Positions 1 through 8,071 of a stretch of DNA of 64,000 nt are shown piece after piece. Made by a program: the position numbers and the translations under genes. How positions within the stretch are numbered: position 1 is the first letter of the stretch; every line of letters starts with the position of its first letter. Under the pieces are notes generated by a model that worked only from the letters and a program-made list of their open reading frames with translations, searched no databases and was not told the origin of the DNA. The DNA comes from Lachnospiraceae bacterium. Its GTDB lineage: Bacteria; Bacillota; Clostridia; Lachnospirales; Lachnospiraceae. Location of the stretch: assembly GCA_021153325.1 (NCBI GenBank), contig JAGKTQ010000018.1, positions 1-64,000 on the forward strand. The letters are read 5' to 3'.

Positions 1-223
1 GAAACTGAGTCAGCAGAAAGAGGAGTTAACACAGCAAAAGGAGAAACTGAGTCAGCAGGAAGAGGAGTTAACACAGCAAAAGGAGAAGCTGAGTCAGCAG
101 GAAGAACAGTTAAGTCAGCAGAAAGAACAGCTGAGCAAGCAGACAAGGCAGTTAACGCAGAAGGACGAAGAATTGGAGAAGCTCAGAAAAGAACTGGCAC
201 AGCTTCGCAAGGGTGGAAAGTAA
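1..223 (+). CDS. 3' end of a coiled-coil protein (partial)
   Basis: Open from the left edge (codons begin at base 2) to a TAA at 221-223; about 73 C-terminal residues are visible. They form a 14-residue repeat beginning KLSQQKEELTQQKE, with three close copies (bases 2-43, 44-85, 86-127) and then decaying copies ending in ELEKLRKELAQLRKGGK. The Leu spacing and the Glu/Gln/Lys content fit two heptads per repeat, so this is a long parallel coiled coil. The first two copies differ by one base, which points to recent duplication. The catalytic or anchoring part lies outside the window, so the function cannot be told. Confidence 0.75.
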   Translation, partial: KLSQQKEELTQQKEKLSQQEEELTQQKEKLSQQEEQLSQQKEQLSKQTRQLTQKDEELEKLRKELAQLRKGGK

Positions 224-284
224 TTATGATAAATAAAAGAAGAAAAAATGCGTAATAAAATTCAAAAAAAATCGAAAAATATTA

Positions 285-313
285 TTGCATTAAAAAAAAA
301 CATGTGCTAATAT
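285..313 (+). promoter_or_regulatory. Promoter of the aspS-gatCAB operon
   Basis: TTGCAT (285-290), a 17-base spacer and TAATAT (308-313), with an extended -10 TGC just upstream. Transcription would start near 320, just before the T-box leader. Confidence 0.5.
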
Positions 314-329
314 CTACTTTAATAAAATG

Positions 330-580
330 CAGTGAAAGAGACTCTTGTTATGGAGAGCGACAGGAATACGGTGTCACCGACTGAGAGCACCGTTTGCAGG
401 AAGTAACGAAGGGAACGCTCTGGAGCAGCTTGTCTGAGCATGGTATTTATCATGTTAGGGCAGGACGTTGGCACGCGTTAAGTGTACAGAGTGGAGAAAG
501 AGATTTCTCAAAGCGGGTGGTACCGCGGATACGATTGTTTATTCGCCCCGGAACATAGGAAACTATGTTCCGGGGTTTTC
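330..580 (+). promoter_or_regulatory. T-box riboswitch leader with terminator
   Basis: The leader contains the T-box core AAAGCGGGTGGTACCGCGG at 510-528; UGGU in the bulge (518-521) would pair with the tRNA acceptor end. Stem I runs from about 345 to 430, with AGAGCG (354-359) facing CGCTCT (416-421) and an upper helix ACGGTG/CACCGT. The presumed specifier region reads GAAC at 413-416, so GAA (Glu) and AAC (Asn) overlap by two bases. A 13-bp terminator (546-558 with 563-575, GAAA loop) and four Ts end the leader. Uncharged tRNA should favour the antiterminator and turn on aspS-gatCAB. The specifier assignment is my inference from position; the T-box itself is clear. Confidence 0.93.
546..580 (+). 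terminator. T-box-controlled intrinsic terminator
   Basis: A perfect 13-bp stem (546-558 with 563-575), a GAAA tetraloop and TTTT. Its 5' arm competes with the T-box antiterminator. Confidence 0.9.
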
Positions 581-618
581 TGCATTTGGAAAAATCATAG
601 AAAAGAGGAGTAAGGATT

Positions 619-2370
619 ATGAACACAGAAAATATTTACCGCAGCACGACATTAGACAAATTGAGCGAAAGTGACGTAGGAACTACTATAAAAATTGCAG
701 GCTGGGTAGAGAATATACGAGACCACGGCGGCGTCTCTTTTATTGATTTGAGAGATATGTATGGCGTAATGCAAGTAGTTATGAGAGACACAAGCCTTTT
801 GGAAGGTATCAACAAAGAAGATTGTCTTTCCATCGAAGGCTTGATCGAAAAACGTGATGAAGAAACTTATAATCCGAAAATTCCTACAGGAACCATTGAA
901 TTAGAGGCACAGAAAGTAGAGGTTTTGGGAAAAGTATACCAGCAGCTTCCATTTGAAGTTATGACCTCAAAAGAAACAAGAGAAGATTTAAGATTAAAAT
1001 ATCGTTATCTGGATTTGAGAAATAAAAAAGTAAAAGATAATATGATTTTCCGTTCGCAGGTAATAAGCTTTTTAAGACAGAAGATGACAGAAATGGGATT
1101 TTTAGAAATTCAAACACCAATTTTATGTGCATCTTCACCGGAAGGAGCAAGAGATTATATTGTACCTTCTCGTAAATACAAAGGAAAATTTTATGCACTT
1201 CCACAAGCACCACAGCAGTACAAACAGCTTCTGATGGTATCCGGTTTTGATAAGTATTTCCAGATTGCCCCTTGCTTCCGTGACGAGGATGCAAGAGCGG
1301 ATCGTTCACCAGGAGAATTTTATCAGTTGGATTTTGAGATGAGTTTTGCAACACAGGAAGATGTTTTTGAAGTAGGAGAAGAAGTACTTTCCGCAACTTT
1401 TGAGAAGTTTGCACCGGAAGGATATGAAGTGACGAAAGCTCCTTTTCCAATTATCAGTTATAAACAGGCTATGCTTGAATTTGGAACGGATAAGCCAGAT
1501 TTGAGAAATCCTCTTCGCATTATGGATGTAACTGAATTTTTCCAGAGGTGTACTTTCAAACCGTTCCTGAAAAAATGCGTTCGTGCCATTAAAGTGCATG
1601 CAGATATGTCAAAAGGTTTCCATGAAAAGTTGTTAGCTTTTGCACAGTCTATTGGAATGGGTGGACTTGGTTATTTGGAAGTTGCAGAAGATATGAGCTA
1701 TAAAGGACCAATTGATAAATTCATTCCAGATGATATGAAGGCAGAGATGGCAGAGCTTGCCGGATTACAGCCGGGCGATACGATTTTCTTCATTGCAGAT
1801 AAAGAAGAGAGAGCAAACTTATATGCTGGTCAGATTCGTACTGCTCTTGGAGAAAGACTTGATTTAATTGAAAAGAATGCATATCGTTTTTGTTATGTAA
1901 ATGACTTCCCAATGTTTGAGTATGACAGTGATGAAAAGAAAATAAACTTTACACATAATCCATTCTCTATGCCACAGGGAGGCTTGGAAGCATTGAATGA
2001 AAAAGACCCATTAGAAATTCTGGCATACCAGTATGATATTGTATGCAATGGTGTGGAATTATCAAGCGGTGCAGTTCGAAATCATAATCTGGATATTATG
2101 GTAAAGGCATTTGAGATTGCAGGATATACGGAGGAAGATCTGAAAGAAAAATTCGGAGCACTTTACAATGCATTCCAATATGGAGCACCACCACACGCAG
2201 GTATGGCACCAGGTGTTGATCGTATGATCATGCTTTTGAAAAATGAAGAAAGCATCCGTGAAATCATTCCATTCCCAATGAACGGAAATGCTCAGGATTT
2301 AATGTGTGGAGCACCTAATACCGTAACCGAACAGCAGTTGCGTGAAGTGCACATCAAAGTGCGTGAATAG
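619..2370 (+). CDS. aspS: Aspartyl-tRNA synthetase, probably non-discriminating
   Basis: Class II synthetase of 583 residues, the bacterial AspRS length: N-terminal OB-fold anticodon domain (about 1-110), then the catalytic core with motif 2 around FRDEDARADRSPGEFYQLD, the GAD insert, and motif 3 near GMAPGVDRMIMLL. His36 in RDHGG is the residue associated with non-discriminating bacterial AspRS, where discriminating enzymes such as E. coli's carry Leu. Together with gatCAB directly downstream this implies that the enzyme also makes Asp-tRNA(Asn), which GatCAB then amidates to Asn-tRNA(Asn). GAGGAGTAAGG precedes the ATG. The synthetase is certain; the lack of discrimination is inferred. Confidence 0.97.
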   Translation: MNTENIYRSTTLDKLSESDVGTTIKIAGWVENIRDHGGVSFIDLRDMYGVMQVVMRDTSLLEGINKEDCLSIEGLIEKRDEETYNPKIPTGTIELEAQKVEVLGKVYQQLPFEVMTSKETREDLRLKYRYLDLRNKKVKDNMIFRSQVISFLRQKMTEMGFLEIQTPILCASSPEGARDYIVPSRKYKGKFYALPQAPQQYKQLLMVSGFDKYFQIAPCFRDEDARADRSPGEFYQLDFEMSFATQEDVFEVGEEVLSATFEKFAPEGYEVTKAPFPIISYKQAMLEFGTDKPDLRNPLRIMDVTEFFQRCTFKPFLKKCVRAIKVHADMSKGFHEKLLAFAQSIGMGGLGYLEVAEDMSYKGPIDKFIPDDMKAEMAELAGLQPGDTIFFIADKEERANLYAGQIRTALGERLDLIEKNAYRFCYVNDFPMFEYDSDEKKINFTHNPFSMPQGGLEALNEKDPLEILAYQYDIVCNGVELSSGAVRNHNLDIMVKAFEIAGYTEEDLKEKFGALYNAFQYGAPPHAGMAPGVDRMIMLLKNEESIREIIPFPMNGNAQDLMCGAPNTVTEQQLREVHIKVRE

Positions 2371-2421
2371 GGAAAGGCTGGCGCACGGTAGGTTGAATAA
2401 ATAAGAAAGGGAAATTACGCT

Positions 2422-2715
2422 ATGGCTAATGTGATTAGTGATGAAACAATAGAATATGTAGGTATTCTTGCGAAGCTCGAGCTTTCTGATGCGGAAAAAG
2501 AGGAAGCAAAGAGTGATATGGGAAGAATGCTTGATTATATTGATAAATTGAATGAATTGGATACAACAGGAGTCGAACCAATGTCTCATGTATTTCCGGT
2601 TCAGAACGTTTTCCGTGAAGACGTAGTAACAAATGGTGATGACAGTGAGAATATGCTGAAAAATGCACCGGCGGAAAGAGACAATATGTATGAGGTTCCG
2701 AAAACCGTAGAGTAA
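2422..2715 (+). CDS. gatC: Asp/Glu-tRNA amidotransferase subunit C
   Basis: 97 residues, the usual GatC size. It starts with the typical pattern in which a helix beginning VISDETIEYVGILAKLELSD is followed by the MSHVFPVQNVFREDVV segment that wraps around GatA. GatC stabilises GatA folding in the GatCAB heterotrimer. It lies 51 bases after aspS and 25 bases before gatA, so it belongs to the same T-box operon. Confidence 0.95.
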   Translation: MANVISDETIEYVGILAKLELSDAEKEEAKSDMGRMLDYIDKLNELDTTGVEPMSHVFPVQNVFREDVVTNGDDSENMLKNAPAERDNMYEVPKTVE

Positions 2716-2740
2716 GATTGGAAGAAAGGTATGATTTAAA

Positions 2741-4219
2741 ATGGATATACTTTCATTGAGCGCTGTAGAGCTTGCAGCCAAAATAAAAGCAAAGGAAGTT
2801 ACTGTAAAAGAAGCGGTAGAAGCGGTCTTTGCACGTATGGAAGAAAAAGAAAAAGTGTTGAATTGTTATGTGACTTTAGATAAAGAAGGTGCCTTGAAAC
2901 AGGCAGAAGAAGTACAGAAAAAGATTGATGATGGTACACTTACAGGAGCTCTTGCGGGTGTTCCAGTTGCTATTAAAGACAACATGTGTACCGAAGGTAT
3001 GTTGACGACCTGTTCTTCTAAAATTTTAGGAAATTTTATTCCAACTTTCAGCTCGGAAGCTGTTCTGAATCTGAAAAAAGCTGGAGTAGTCATTATCGGA
3101 AAAACCAATATGGATGAGTTCGCTATGGGTTCTACAACGGAAACATCTGCGTTTGGAGAAACCAGAAACCCTTGGAATGAAAAGCATGTGCCGGGTGGTT
3201 CTTCCGGCGGAAGTGCAGCGGCAGTCGCAGCAGAGGAATGTTTCTTTGCTCTTGGTTCCGATACGGGTGGTTCTATTCGTCAGCCAGCTTCTTTTTGTGG
3301 TGTAGTGGGAATGAAGCCAACATACGGAACGGTATCCCGTTATGGTCTGATCGCGTATGGTTCTTCTTTAGACCAAATTGGACCATTAACAAAAAATGTG
3401 GAAGATTGTGCAACCGTTATGGAAGTGATCGCTTCACATGATCTCAAAGATTCCACTTCTGTAAAAAGAGAGGACACCGATTTTACTTCTGCGTTAATAG
3501 AAGATGTTAAAGGAATGAAAATTGGTATTCCAAGAGATTATTTTGGAGAGGGCTTGGATAGTGAAGTAAAAGAAGCTGTACTTGCAGCTGCCAAAGCCTT
3601 GGAAGAAAAAGGTGCTATTGTAGAGGAATTTGACTTGAGTCTTGTAGAATATGCGATTCCTGCTTATTATACTATTGCTTCCGCAGAGGCAAGTTCAAAC
3701 TTAGAGCGTTTTGATGGTGTAAAATATGGCTATCGTACAGAAGAGTACGAAGGACTTCATAATATGTACAAAAAGACTCGTTCGGAAGGTTTTGGAGCAG
3801 AAGTAAAAAGACGTATTATGTTAGGCTCTTTTGTATTAAGTTCTGGCTATTATGATGCTTACTATTTGAAAGCACTGCGTACAAAAGCATTGATCAAGAA
3901 AGCTTTTGATGAGGCATTTGCAAAATATGATGTGATTTTAGGACCGGTAGCGCCAACAACAGCACCGGAGCTTGGAAAGAGTCTTTCCGACCCATTAAAA
4001 ATGTATTTGGGTGATATTTATACGATCTCTGTAAACCTTGCAGGACTTCCGGGAATCAGCATTCCATGTGGAGTGGATAAAAAAGGATTACCGATCGGTT
4101 TACAGTTGATTGGAGACTGCTTCCAGGAAAAGAAGTTAATACAGACAGCCTATACTTATGAAAAAATCAGAGGCGAATTTAAGAAACCTGCAGACAGCAT
4201 GGAAGGAGGACGAAAATAA
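2741..4219 (+). CDS. gatA: Asp/Glu-tRNA amidotransferase subunit A
   Basis: 492-residue amidase-signature protein. It releases ammonia from glutamine (or asparagine) and feeds it to GatB. The Ser-cisSer-Lys triad is intact: Lys79 in VAIKDN, Ser154 in the GGSSGGSAA loop and Ser178 in GSDTGGSIRQP. These positions match those I know for Bacillus GatA. The stop codon overlaps the gatB start by one base (TAATG), so translation is coupled. Confidence 0.97.
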   Translation: MDILSLSAVELAAKIKAKEVTVKEAVEAVFARMEEKEKVLNCYVTLDKEGALKQAEEVQKKIDDGTLTGALAGVPVAIKDNMCTEGMLTTCSSKILGNFIPTFSSEAVLNLKKAGVVIIGKTNMDEFAMGSTTETSAFGETRNPWNEKHVPGGSSGGSAAAVAAEECFFALGSDTGGSIRQPASFCGVVGMKPTYGTVSRYGLIAYGSSLDQIGPLTKNVEDCATVMEVIASHDLKDSTSVKREDTDFTSALIEDVKGMKIGIPRDYFGEGLDSEVKEAVLAAAKALEEKGAIVEEFDLSLVEYAIPAYYTIASAEASSNLERFDGVKYGYRTEEYEGLHNMYKKTRSEGFGAEVKRRIMLGSFVLSSGYYDAYYLKALRTKALIKKAFDEAFAKYDVILGPVAPTTAPELGKSLSDPLKMYLGDIYTISVNLAGLPGISIPCGVDKKGLPIGLQLIGDCFQEKKLIQTAYTYEKIRGEFKKPADSMEGGRK

Positions 4220-5652
4220 TGGCAAAACAATATGAAACAGTCATCGGTCTGGAAGTCCATGTAGAGCTTGCAACAAAAACAAAAATCTTCTGTGGGTGTT
4301 CCACTGCATTTGGTGGAGAAGCCAATACCCATACGTGTCCGGTCTGCACCGGTATGCCGGGTTCCCTTCCAGTGTTAAATAAACAGGTAGTAGAATATGC
4401 GATTGCAGTAGGTCTGGCAACAAATTGCGACATTACACAGTACTGCAAATTTGACAGAAAAAATTATTTTTATCCAGATAATCCACAGAATTATCAGATT
4501 TCCCAGTTGTATTTACCAATCTGCCGTAATGGTGGGGTAGAAATTGAAACAGAAGAGGGAACAAAGACAATCGGTATTCATGAAATTCATATGGAAGAGG
4601 ATGCAGGAAAACTGATTCATGATGAATGGAATGACTGCTCGTTGGTAGATTATAACCGTTCCGGTGTGCCTCTTATTGAAATCGTATCCGAGCCGGATAT
4701 GCGAAGTGCAGATGAAGTCATTGCTTATTTGGAGAAGCTTCGTTTGATCATTCAATATCTTGGTGCTTCTGATTGTAAATTGCAGGAAGGTTCTATGCGC
4801 GCGGATGTAAACCTTTCTGTCAGAGAAGTAGGTGCAGAAAAGTTCGGCACAAGAACAGAAATGAAAAACTTAAACTCTTTCAAGGCAATTGCAAGAGCGA
4901 TTGAAGGAGAAAGAGAACGTCAGATTGATCTATTGGAAGCCGGAGAAGAAGTCTTACAGGAAACAAGACGCTGGGATGATACAAAAGAATGCTCTTATGC
5001 TATGAGAAGCAAAGAGGATGCACAGGATTACCGCTACTTCCCAGAACCGGATTTAGTACCGATCGTTATTAGTGACGAATGGCTTGATCAGATAAGAGAG
5101 AGACAGCCTGAATTCCGTACAGAAAAAATGAAACGCTATAAAGAAGAATTTGAAATTCCTGATTATGATATCGAAATCATCACAGGCTCTAAACATCTTG
5201 CAGATATTTTTGAAGCAACTACAGCAATCTGTAAGCAGCCGAAAAAAGTTTCCAACTGGCTGATGGTAGAGACGATGCGTCTTTTGAAGGAAAAAGAAAT
5301 GGAACCGGAAGACATTTGTTTCTCACCGGAAAATCTGGCTAAGCTGATTATGATGGCAGATAAAAAAGAAATCAACAGTACTGTAGCAAAAGAAGTTTTT
5401 GAGGTAATGTTTGCAAATGATACTGACCCGGAAAAATATGTGGAAGAAAAGGGATTAAAGACAGTGAATGACGAAGGTGCACTTCGTACTACTGTGGAAA
5501 AGGTCATTGCAGATAACCCACAGTCCGTAGAAGATTATCATAACGGAAAAGAAAAAGCCATCGGATTTTTAGTTGGTCAGACGATGAAGGCAATGCAGGG
5601 AAAAGCAGATCCAGGAATGGTAAACAAATTATTGAAAGAATTATTATCTTAA
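4219..5652 (+). CDS. gatB: Asp/Glu-tRNA amidotransferase subunit B
   Basis: 477 residues. Opens with the GatB hallmark YETVIGLEVHVEL, followed by four cysteines in CGCST...CPVC that bind zinc near the kinase-like active site. The C-terminal helical YqeY-like tail (about 400-477) grips the tRNA. GatB activates the Asp or Glu on the mischarged tRNA with ATP and amidates it. Because glnS is also in this window, the main job here is probably Asp-tRNA(Asn) to Asn-tRNA(Asn). Last gene of the operon. Confidence 0.97.
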   Translation: MAKQYETVIGLEVHVELATKTKIFCGCSTAFGGEANTHTCPVCTGMPGSLPVLNKQVVEYAIAVGLATNCDITQYCKFDRKNYFYPDNPQNYQISQLYLPICRNGGVEIETEEGTKTIGIHEIHMEEDAGKLIHDEWNDCSLVDYNRSGVPLIEIVSEPDMRSADEVIAYLEKLRLIIQYLGASDCKLQEGSMRADVNLSVREVGAEKFGTRTEMKNLNSFKAIARAIEGERERQIDLLEAGEEVLQETRRWDDTKECSYAMRSKEDAQDYRYFPEPDLVPIVISDEWLDQIRERQPEFRTEKMKRYKEEFEIPDYDIEIITGSKHLADIFEATTAICKQPKKVSNWLMVETMRLLKEKEMEPEDICFSPENLAKLIMMADKKEINSTVAKEVFEVMFANDTDPEKYVEEKGLKTVNDEGALRTTVEKVIADNPQSVEDYHNGKEKAIGFLVGQTMKAMQGKADPGMVNKLLKELLS

Positions 5653-5655
5653 AAT

Positions 5656-5695
5656 ATAAGCTGTCACGTTATTGTGGCAGCTTATAAAAATTTTA
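5656..5695 (+). terminator. Terminator after gatB
   Basis: ATAAGCTGTCAC (5656-5667) pairs with GTGGCAGCTTAT (5674-5685) with one mismatch and a six-base loop. An A-rich then T-rich run follows rather than a clean T tract. Confidence 0.6.
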
Positions 5696-5734
5696 TAAAG
5701 TTTTATGAAAGTTATAGAAACTAAAGGGGCAGCC

Positions 5735-5763
5735 TTGAACATTTGGGGAAATTATTATATTAT
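5735..5763 (+). promoter_or_regulatory. Promoter of the DUF6106-like gene
   Basis: TTGAAC (5735-5740), 17 bases, TATTAT (5758-5763), about 72 bases before the start codon. Confidence 0.5.
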
Positions 5764-5835
5764 TTATATTATGGAAACAAGCACTGAGACAAAATGGTGA
5801 TTGTTTTTTAGTTTACATAAGGGAAGGAATTTTAT

Positions 5836-6333
5836 ATGAACGAGACATATGTAGAGTGTTTAGTAGCAAAAGGAATTTCAACGGGAGCACAGTTTTTGCG
5901 TATCCTGCTTGTTTTATTTACAGTTGGTTTTGGAGTTCTTGGATTAATGGGATATATATTTCCTCTTTTTCTGGCATTAATTTTTGGATTTACAACATGG
6001 TTCGTCTACATGCATACAGACACAGAATACGAATATTTGTATTTGGATCATGAGATCAAAGTAGACAAGATTTTAAATAAAAGCAAAAGAAAAAGAGTTG
6101 GAAGTTTTGATCTGGAGCGTATGGAAGTTTTTGCGCCGCTGAATTCTCATCATTTTGATAATTATAAAAACAGACAGGTGCAGGTCGTTGATTTTAGCAG
6201 CGGAAAAGCAAAAGAGCCGGAAGCAAGATATGCATTTTATTATGAGGGTGGACAGAAGGTAATTCTTGAGCCAAGTGAAGCATTTATAAAAGCAGTTCAA
6301 AATGTTGCACCAAGAAAAGTGTTTACAGATTAA
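5836..6333 (+). CDS. Small membrane protein, DUF6106-like
   Basis: 165 residues. Two hydrophobic segments lie close together (about 20-40 and 42-60: FLRILLVLFTVGFGVLGL, then a stretch ending FGFTTWFVY), followed by a soluble C-terminal half with an ILNKSKRKRVGSFDLERMEVF core. It resembles the DUF6106 family of Clostridia, as far as I can recall; no function is known. GGAAGGA precedes the ATG. It sits alone between a terminator and guaB. Confidence 0.75.
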   Translation: MNETYVECLVAKGISTGAQFLRILLVLFTVGFGVLGLMGYIFPLFLALIFGFTTWFVYMHTDTEYEYLYLDHEIKVDKILNKSKRKRVGSFDLERMEVFAPLNSHHFDNYKNRQVQVVDFSSGKAKEPEARYAFYYEGGQKVILEPSEAFIKAVQNVAPRKVFTD

Positions 6334-6353
6334 TATTTAATAAAATTTAACCA

Positions 6354-6382
6354 TTGACATCAAAGTTTAACAATGGTAAACT
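6354..6382 (+). promoter_or_regulatory. Possible guaB promoter
   Basis: TTGACA (6354-6359), 17 bases, TAAACT (6377-6382). The same bases also form nested inverted repeats (AAAGTTTA/TAAACTTT, CCATTG/CAATGG), so this could instead be an operator or part of a terminator. Confidence 0.4.
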
Positions 6383-6397
6383 TTTTCAAACGAGATT

Positions 6398-6429
6398 ACT
6401 GCCAGTAAAATATACTGGCAGTGTTTTTT
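6398..6429 (+). terminator. Terminator or attenuator before guaB
   Basis: ACTGCCAGTA (6398-6407) pairs perfectly with TACTGGCAGT (6413-6422), then G and six Ts. It ends the upstream gene, or, if the promoter at 6354 is real, sits in the guaB leader. A second small hairpin, ATGCGC/GCGCAT (6434-6451), follows. Confidence 0.8.
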
Positions 6430-6520
6430 CTAAATGCGCTTGCTGGCGCATCTTTTACAATACTTTAGCGAGGCAGAGAAATCGTCATTCCTGCCAAAGA
6501 ATTAATTAGGAGGAAAGAAA

Positions 6521-7975
6521 ATGGGACAGATTATTGGCGAAGGCATCACATTTGATGACGTACTGTTAGTACCAAGTTATTCTCAGGTAATACCAAATCA
6601 GGTAGATTTAACTACATGGCTGACCAAAAAGATCAAACTTAACATTCCGATGATGAGTGCAGGAATGGATACAGTTACCGAGTACAGAATGGCAATTGCT
6701 ATGGCAAGACAGGGTGGTATCGGTATTATCCATAAAAATATGTCTATTGAAGCACAGGCAGAGGAAGTAGATAAGGTAAAACGTTCAGAAAATGGTGTCA
6801 TTACAGATCCTTTTTCCTTATCCCCAGATCATACACTTGCTGACGCAGATTCTTTAATGGCAAAATTTAGAATTTCTGGTGTACCAATTACAGAAGGAAA
6901 GAAATTGGTAGGTATTATTACAAATCGTGATCTCAAATTCGAGACAGACTACACAAAGAAAATTAAAGAATGCATGACTTCTGAAGGATTAATTACAGCG
7001 CAGGAAGGCATTACAATAGAAGAAGCAAAAGAAATTTTAGGAAAAGCAAGAAAAGAAAAACTTCCAATTGTAGATAAAGATTTTAACTTGAAAGGTCTTA
7101 TCACAATTAAAGATATTGAAAAGACAATCAAATATCCACTTGCAGCCAAGGATGAGCAGGGTCGTCTTTTGTGTGGTGCTGCTGTTGGTATTACAGCAAA
7201 CGTATTAGACCGTGTGGCAGCACTTGTGGATGCAAAGGTTGATGTTATCGTATTAGATTCCGCACATGGACATTCTGAAAATGTACTTCGTTGCGTAAGA
7301 ATGATCAAAGAAAATTATCCGGATCTTCAGGTTATTGCAGGAAATGTTGCAACAGGTGAAGGCACAAAAGCCTTAATCGAGGCAGGAGCAGATGCTGTAA
7401 AAGTTGGTATTGGTCCTGGTTCTATTTGTACAACTCGTGTTGTTGCTGGTATTGGTGTACCACAGATTTCTGCTATTATGGATGCTTATGCAGTAGCAAA
7501 AGAATACGGTGTGCCAGTTATTGCAGATGGTGGTATTAAATATTCCGGTGATATGACTAAAGCAATCGCAGCAGGTGGTAATGTCTGCATGATGGGTAGC
7601 ATCTTTGCAGGCTGTGATGAAAGTCCGGGAACTTTTGAATTATTCCAGGGAAGAAAATATAAAGTTTATCGTGGAATGGGTTCTATTGCTGCTATGGAAA
7701 ATGGAAGCAAAGACCGTTATTTCCAGTCTGATGCAAAGAAACTTGTACCAGAAGGTGTAGAAGGACGAGTTGCCTATAAAGGAACTGTAGAAGATACGGT
7801 ATTCCAGTTAATGGGCGGTTTACGTGCAGGTATGGGTTATTGTGGAACACAGACAATTGATGAGTTAAAACAGAATGGACGCTTCGTAAAAATATCTGCG
7901 GCTTCCTTAAAAGAAAGTCACCCGCATGATATTCATATTACAAAAGAAGCACCAAACTATAGCGTAGATGAATAA
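6521..7975 (+). CDS. guaB: IMP dehydrogenase
   Basis: 484 residues, full length. Converts IMP to XMP with NAD+, the first committed step to GMP, in the cytoplasm. The TIM-barrel catalytic domain is split by a pair of CBS domains (about 95-205). The nucleophile is Cys303 in GPGSICTTR, followed by ADGGIKYSGD and the flap GMGSIAAM. AGGAGG precedes the ATG. The ZTP-riboswitch operon 3 kb downstream makes its substrate. Confidence 0.98.
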   Translation: MGQIIGEGITFDDVLLVPSYSQVIPNQVDLTTWLTKKIKLNIPMMSAGMDTVTEYRMAIAMARQGGIGIIHKNMSIEAQAEEVDKVKRSENGVITDPFSLSPDHTLADADSLMAKFRISGVPITEGKKLVGIITNRDLKFETDYTKKIKECMTSEGLITAQEGITIEEAKEILGKARKEKLPIVDKDFNLKGLITIKDIEKTIKYPLAAKDEQGRLLCGAAVGITANVLDRVAALVDAKVDVIVLDSAHGHSENVLRCVRMIKENYPDLQVIAGNVATGEGTKALIEAGADAVKVGIGPGSICTTRVVAGIGVPQISAIMDAYAVAKEYGVPVIADGGIKYSGDMTKAIAAGGNVCMMGSIFAGCDESPGTFELFQGRKYKVYRGMGSIAAMENGSKDRYFQSDAKKLVPEGVEGRVAYKGTVEDTVFQLMGGLRAGMGYCGTQTIDELKQNGRFVKISAASLKESHPHDIHITKEAPNYSVDE

Positions 7976-8000
7976 AAAGTGATAAAATAAGTATATGATT

Positions 8001-8036
8001 AGGACGGTACAGTGATAAAGTAGTACCGTCCTTTTT
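8001..8036 (+). terminator. Terminator after guaB
   Basis: AGGACGGTAC (8001-8010) pairs perfectly with GTACCGTCCT (8023-8032), followed by a T run. Confidence 0.88.
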
Positions 8037-8071
8037 AGAATCCTTTTTTAAATTAAGGGGGAACGACACAA

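Noticed and set aside
1..130. Direct 42-base repeats at the left edge as a possible CRISPR array
   Set aside because: The units are contiguous, without spacers, and translate in one frame into heptads of a coiled coil.
468..674. Open frame across the T-box leader
   Set aside because: It lies over the T-box core and terminator and has no ribosome site; the RNA signals explain the conservation.
959..1450. Long frames antisense to aspS and, similarly, to the DHH, addA and addB genes (e.g. 13504-14112)
   Set aside because: They mirror well-conserved coding genes, lack ribosome sites and have codon use typical of shadows.
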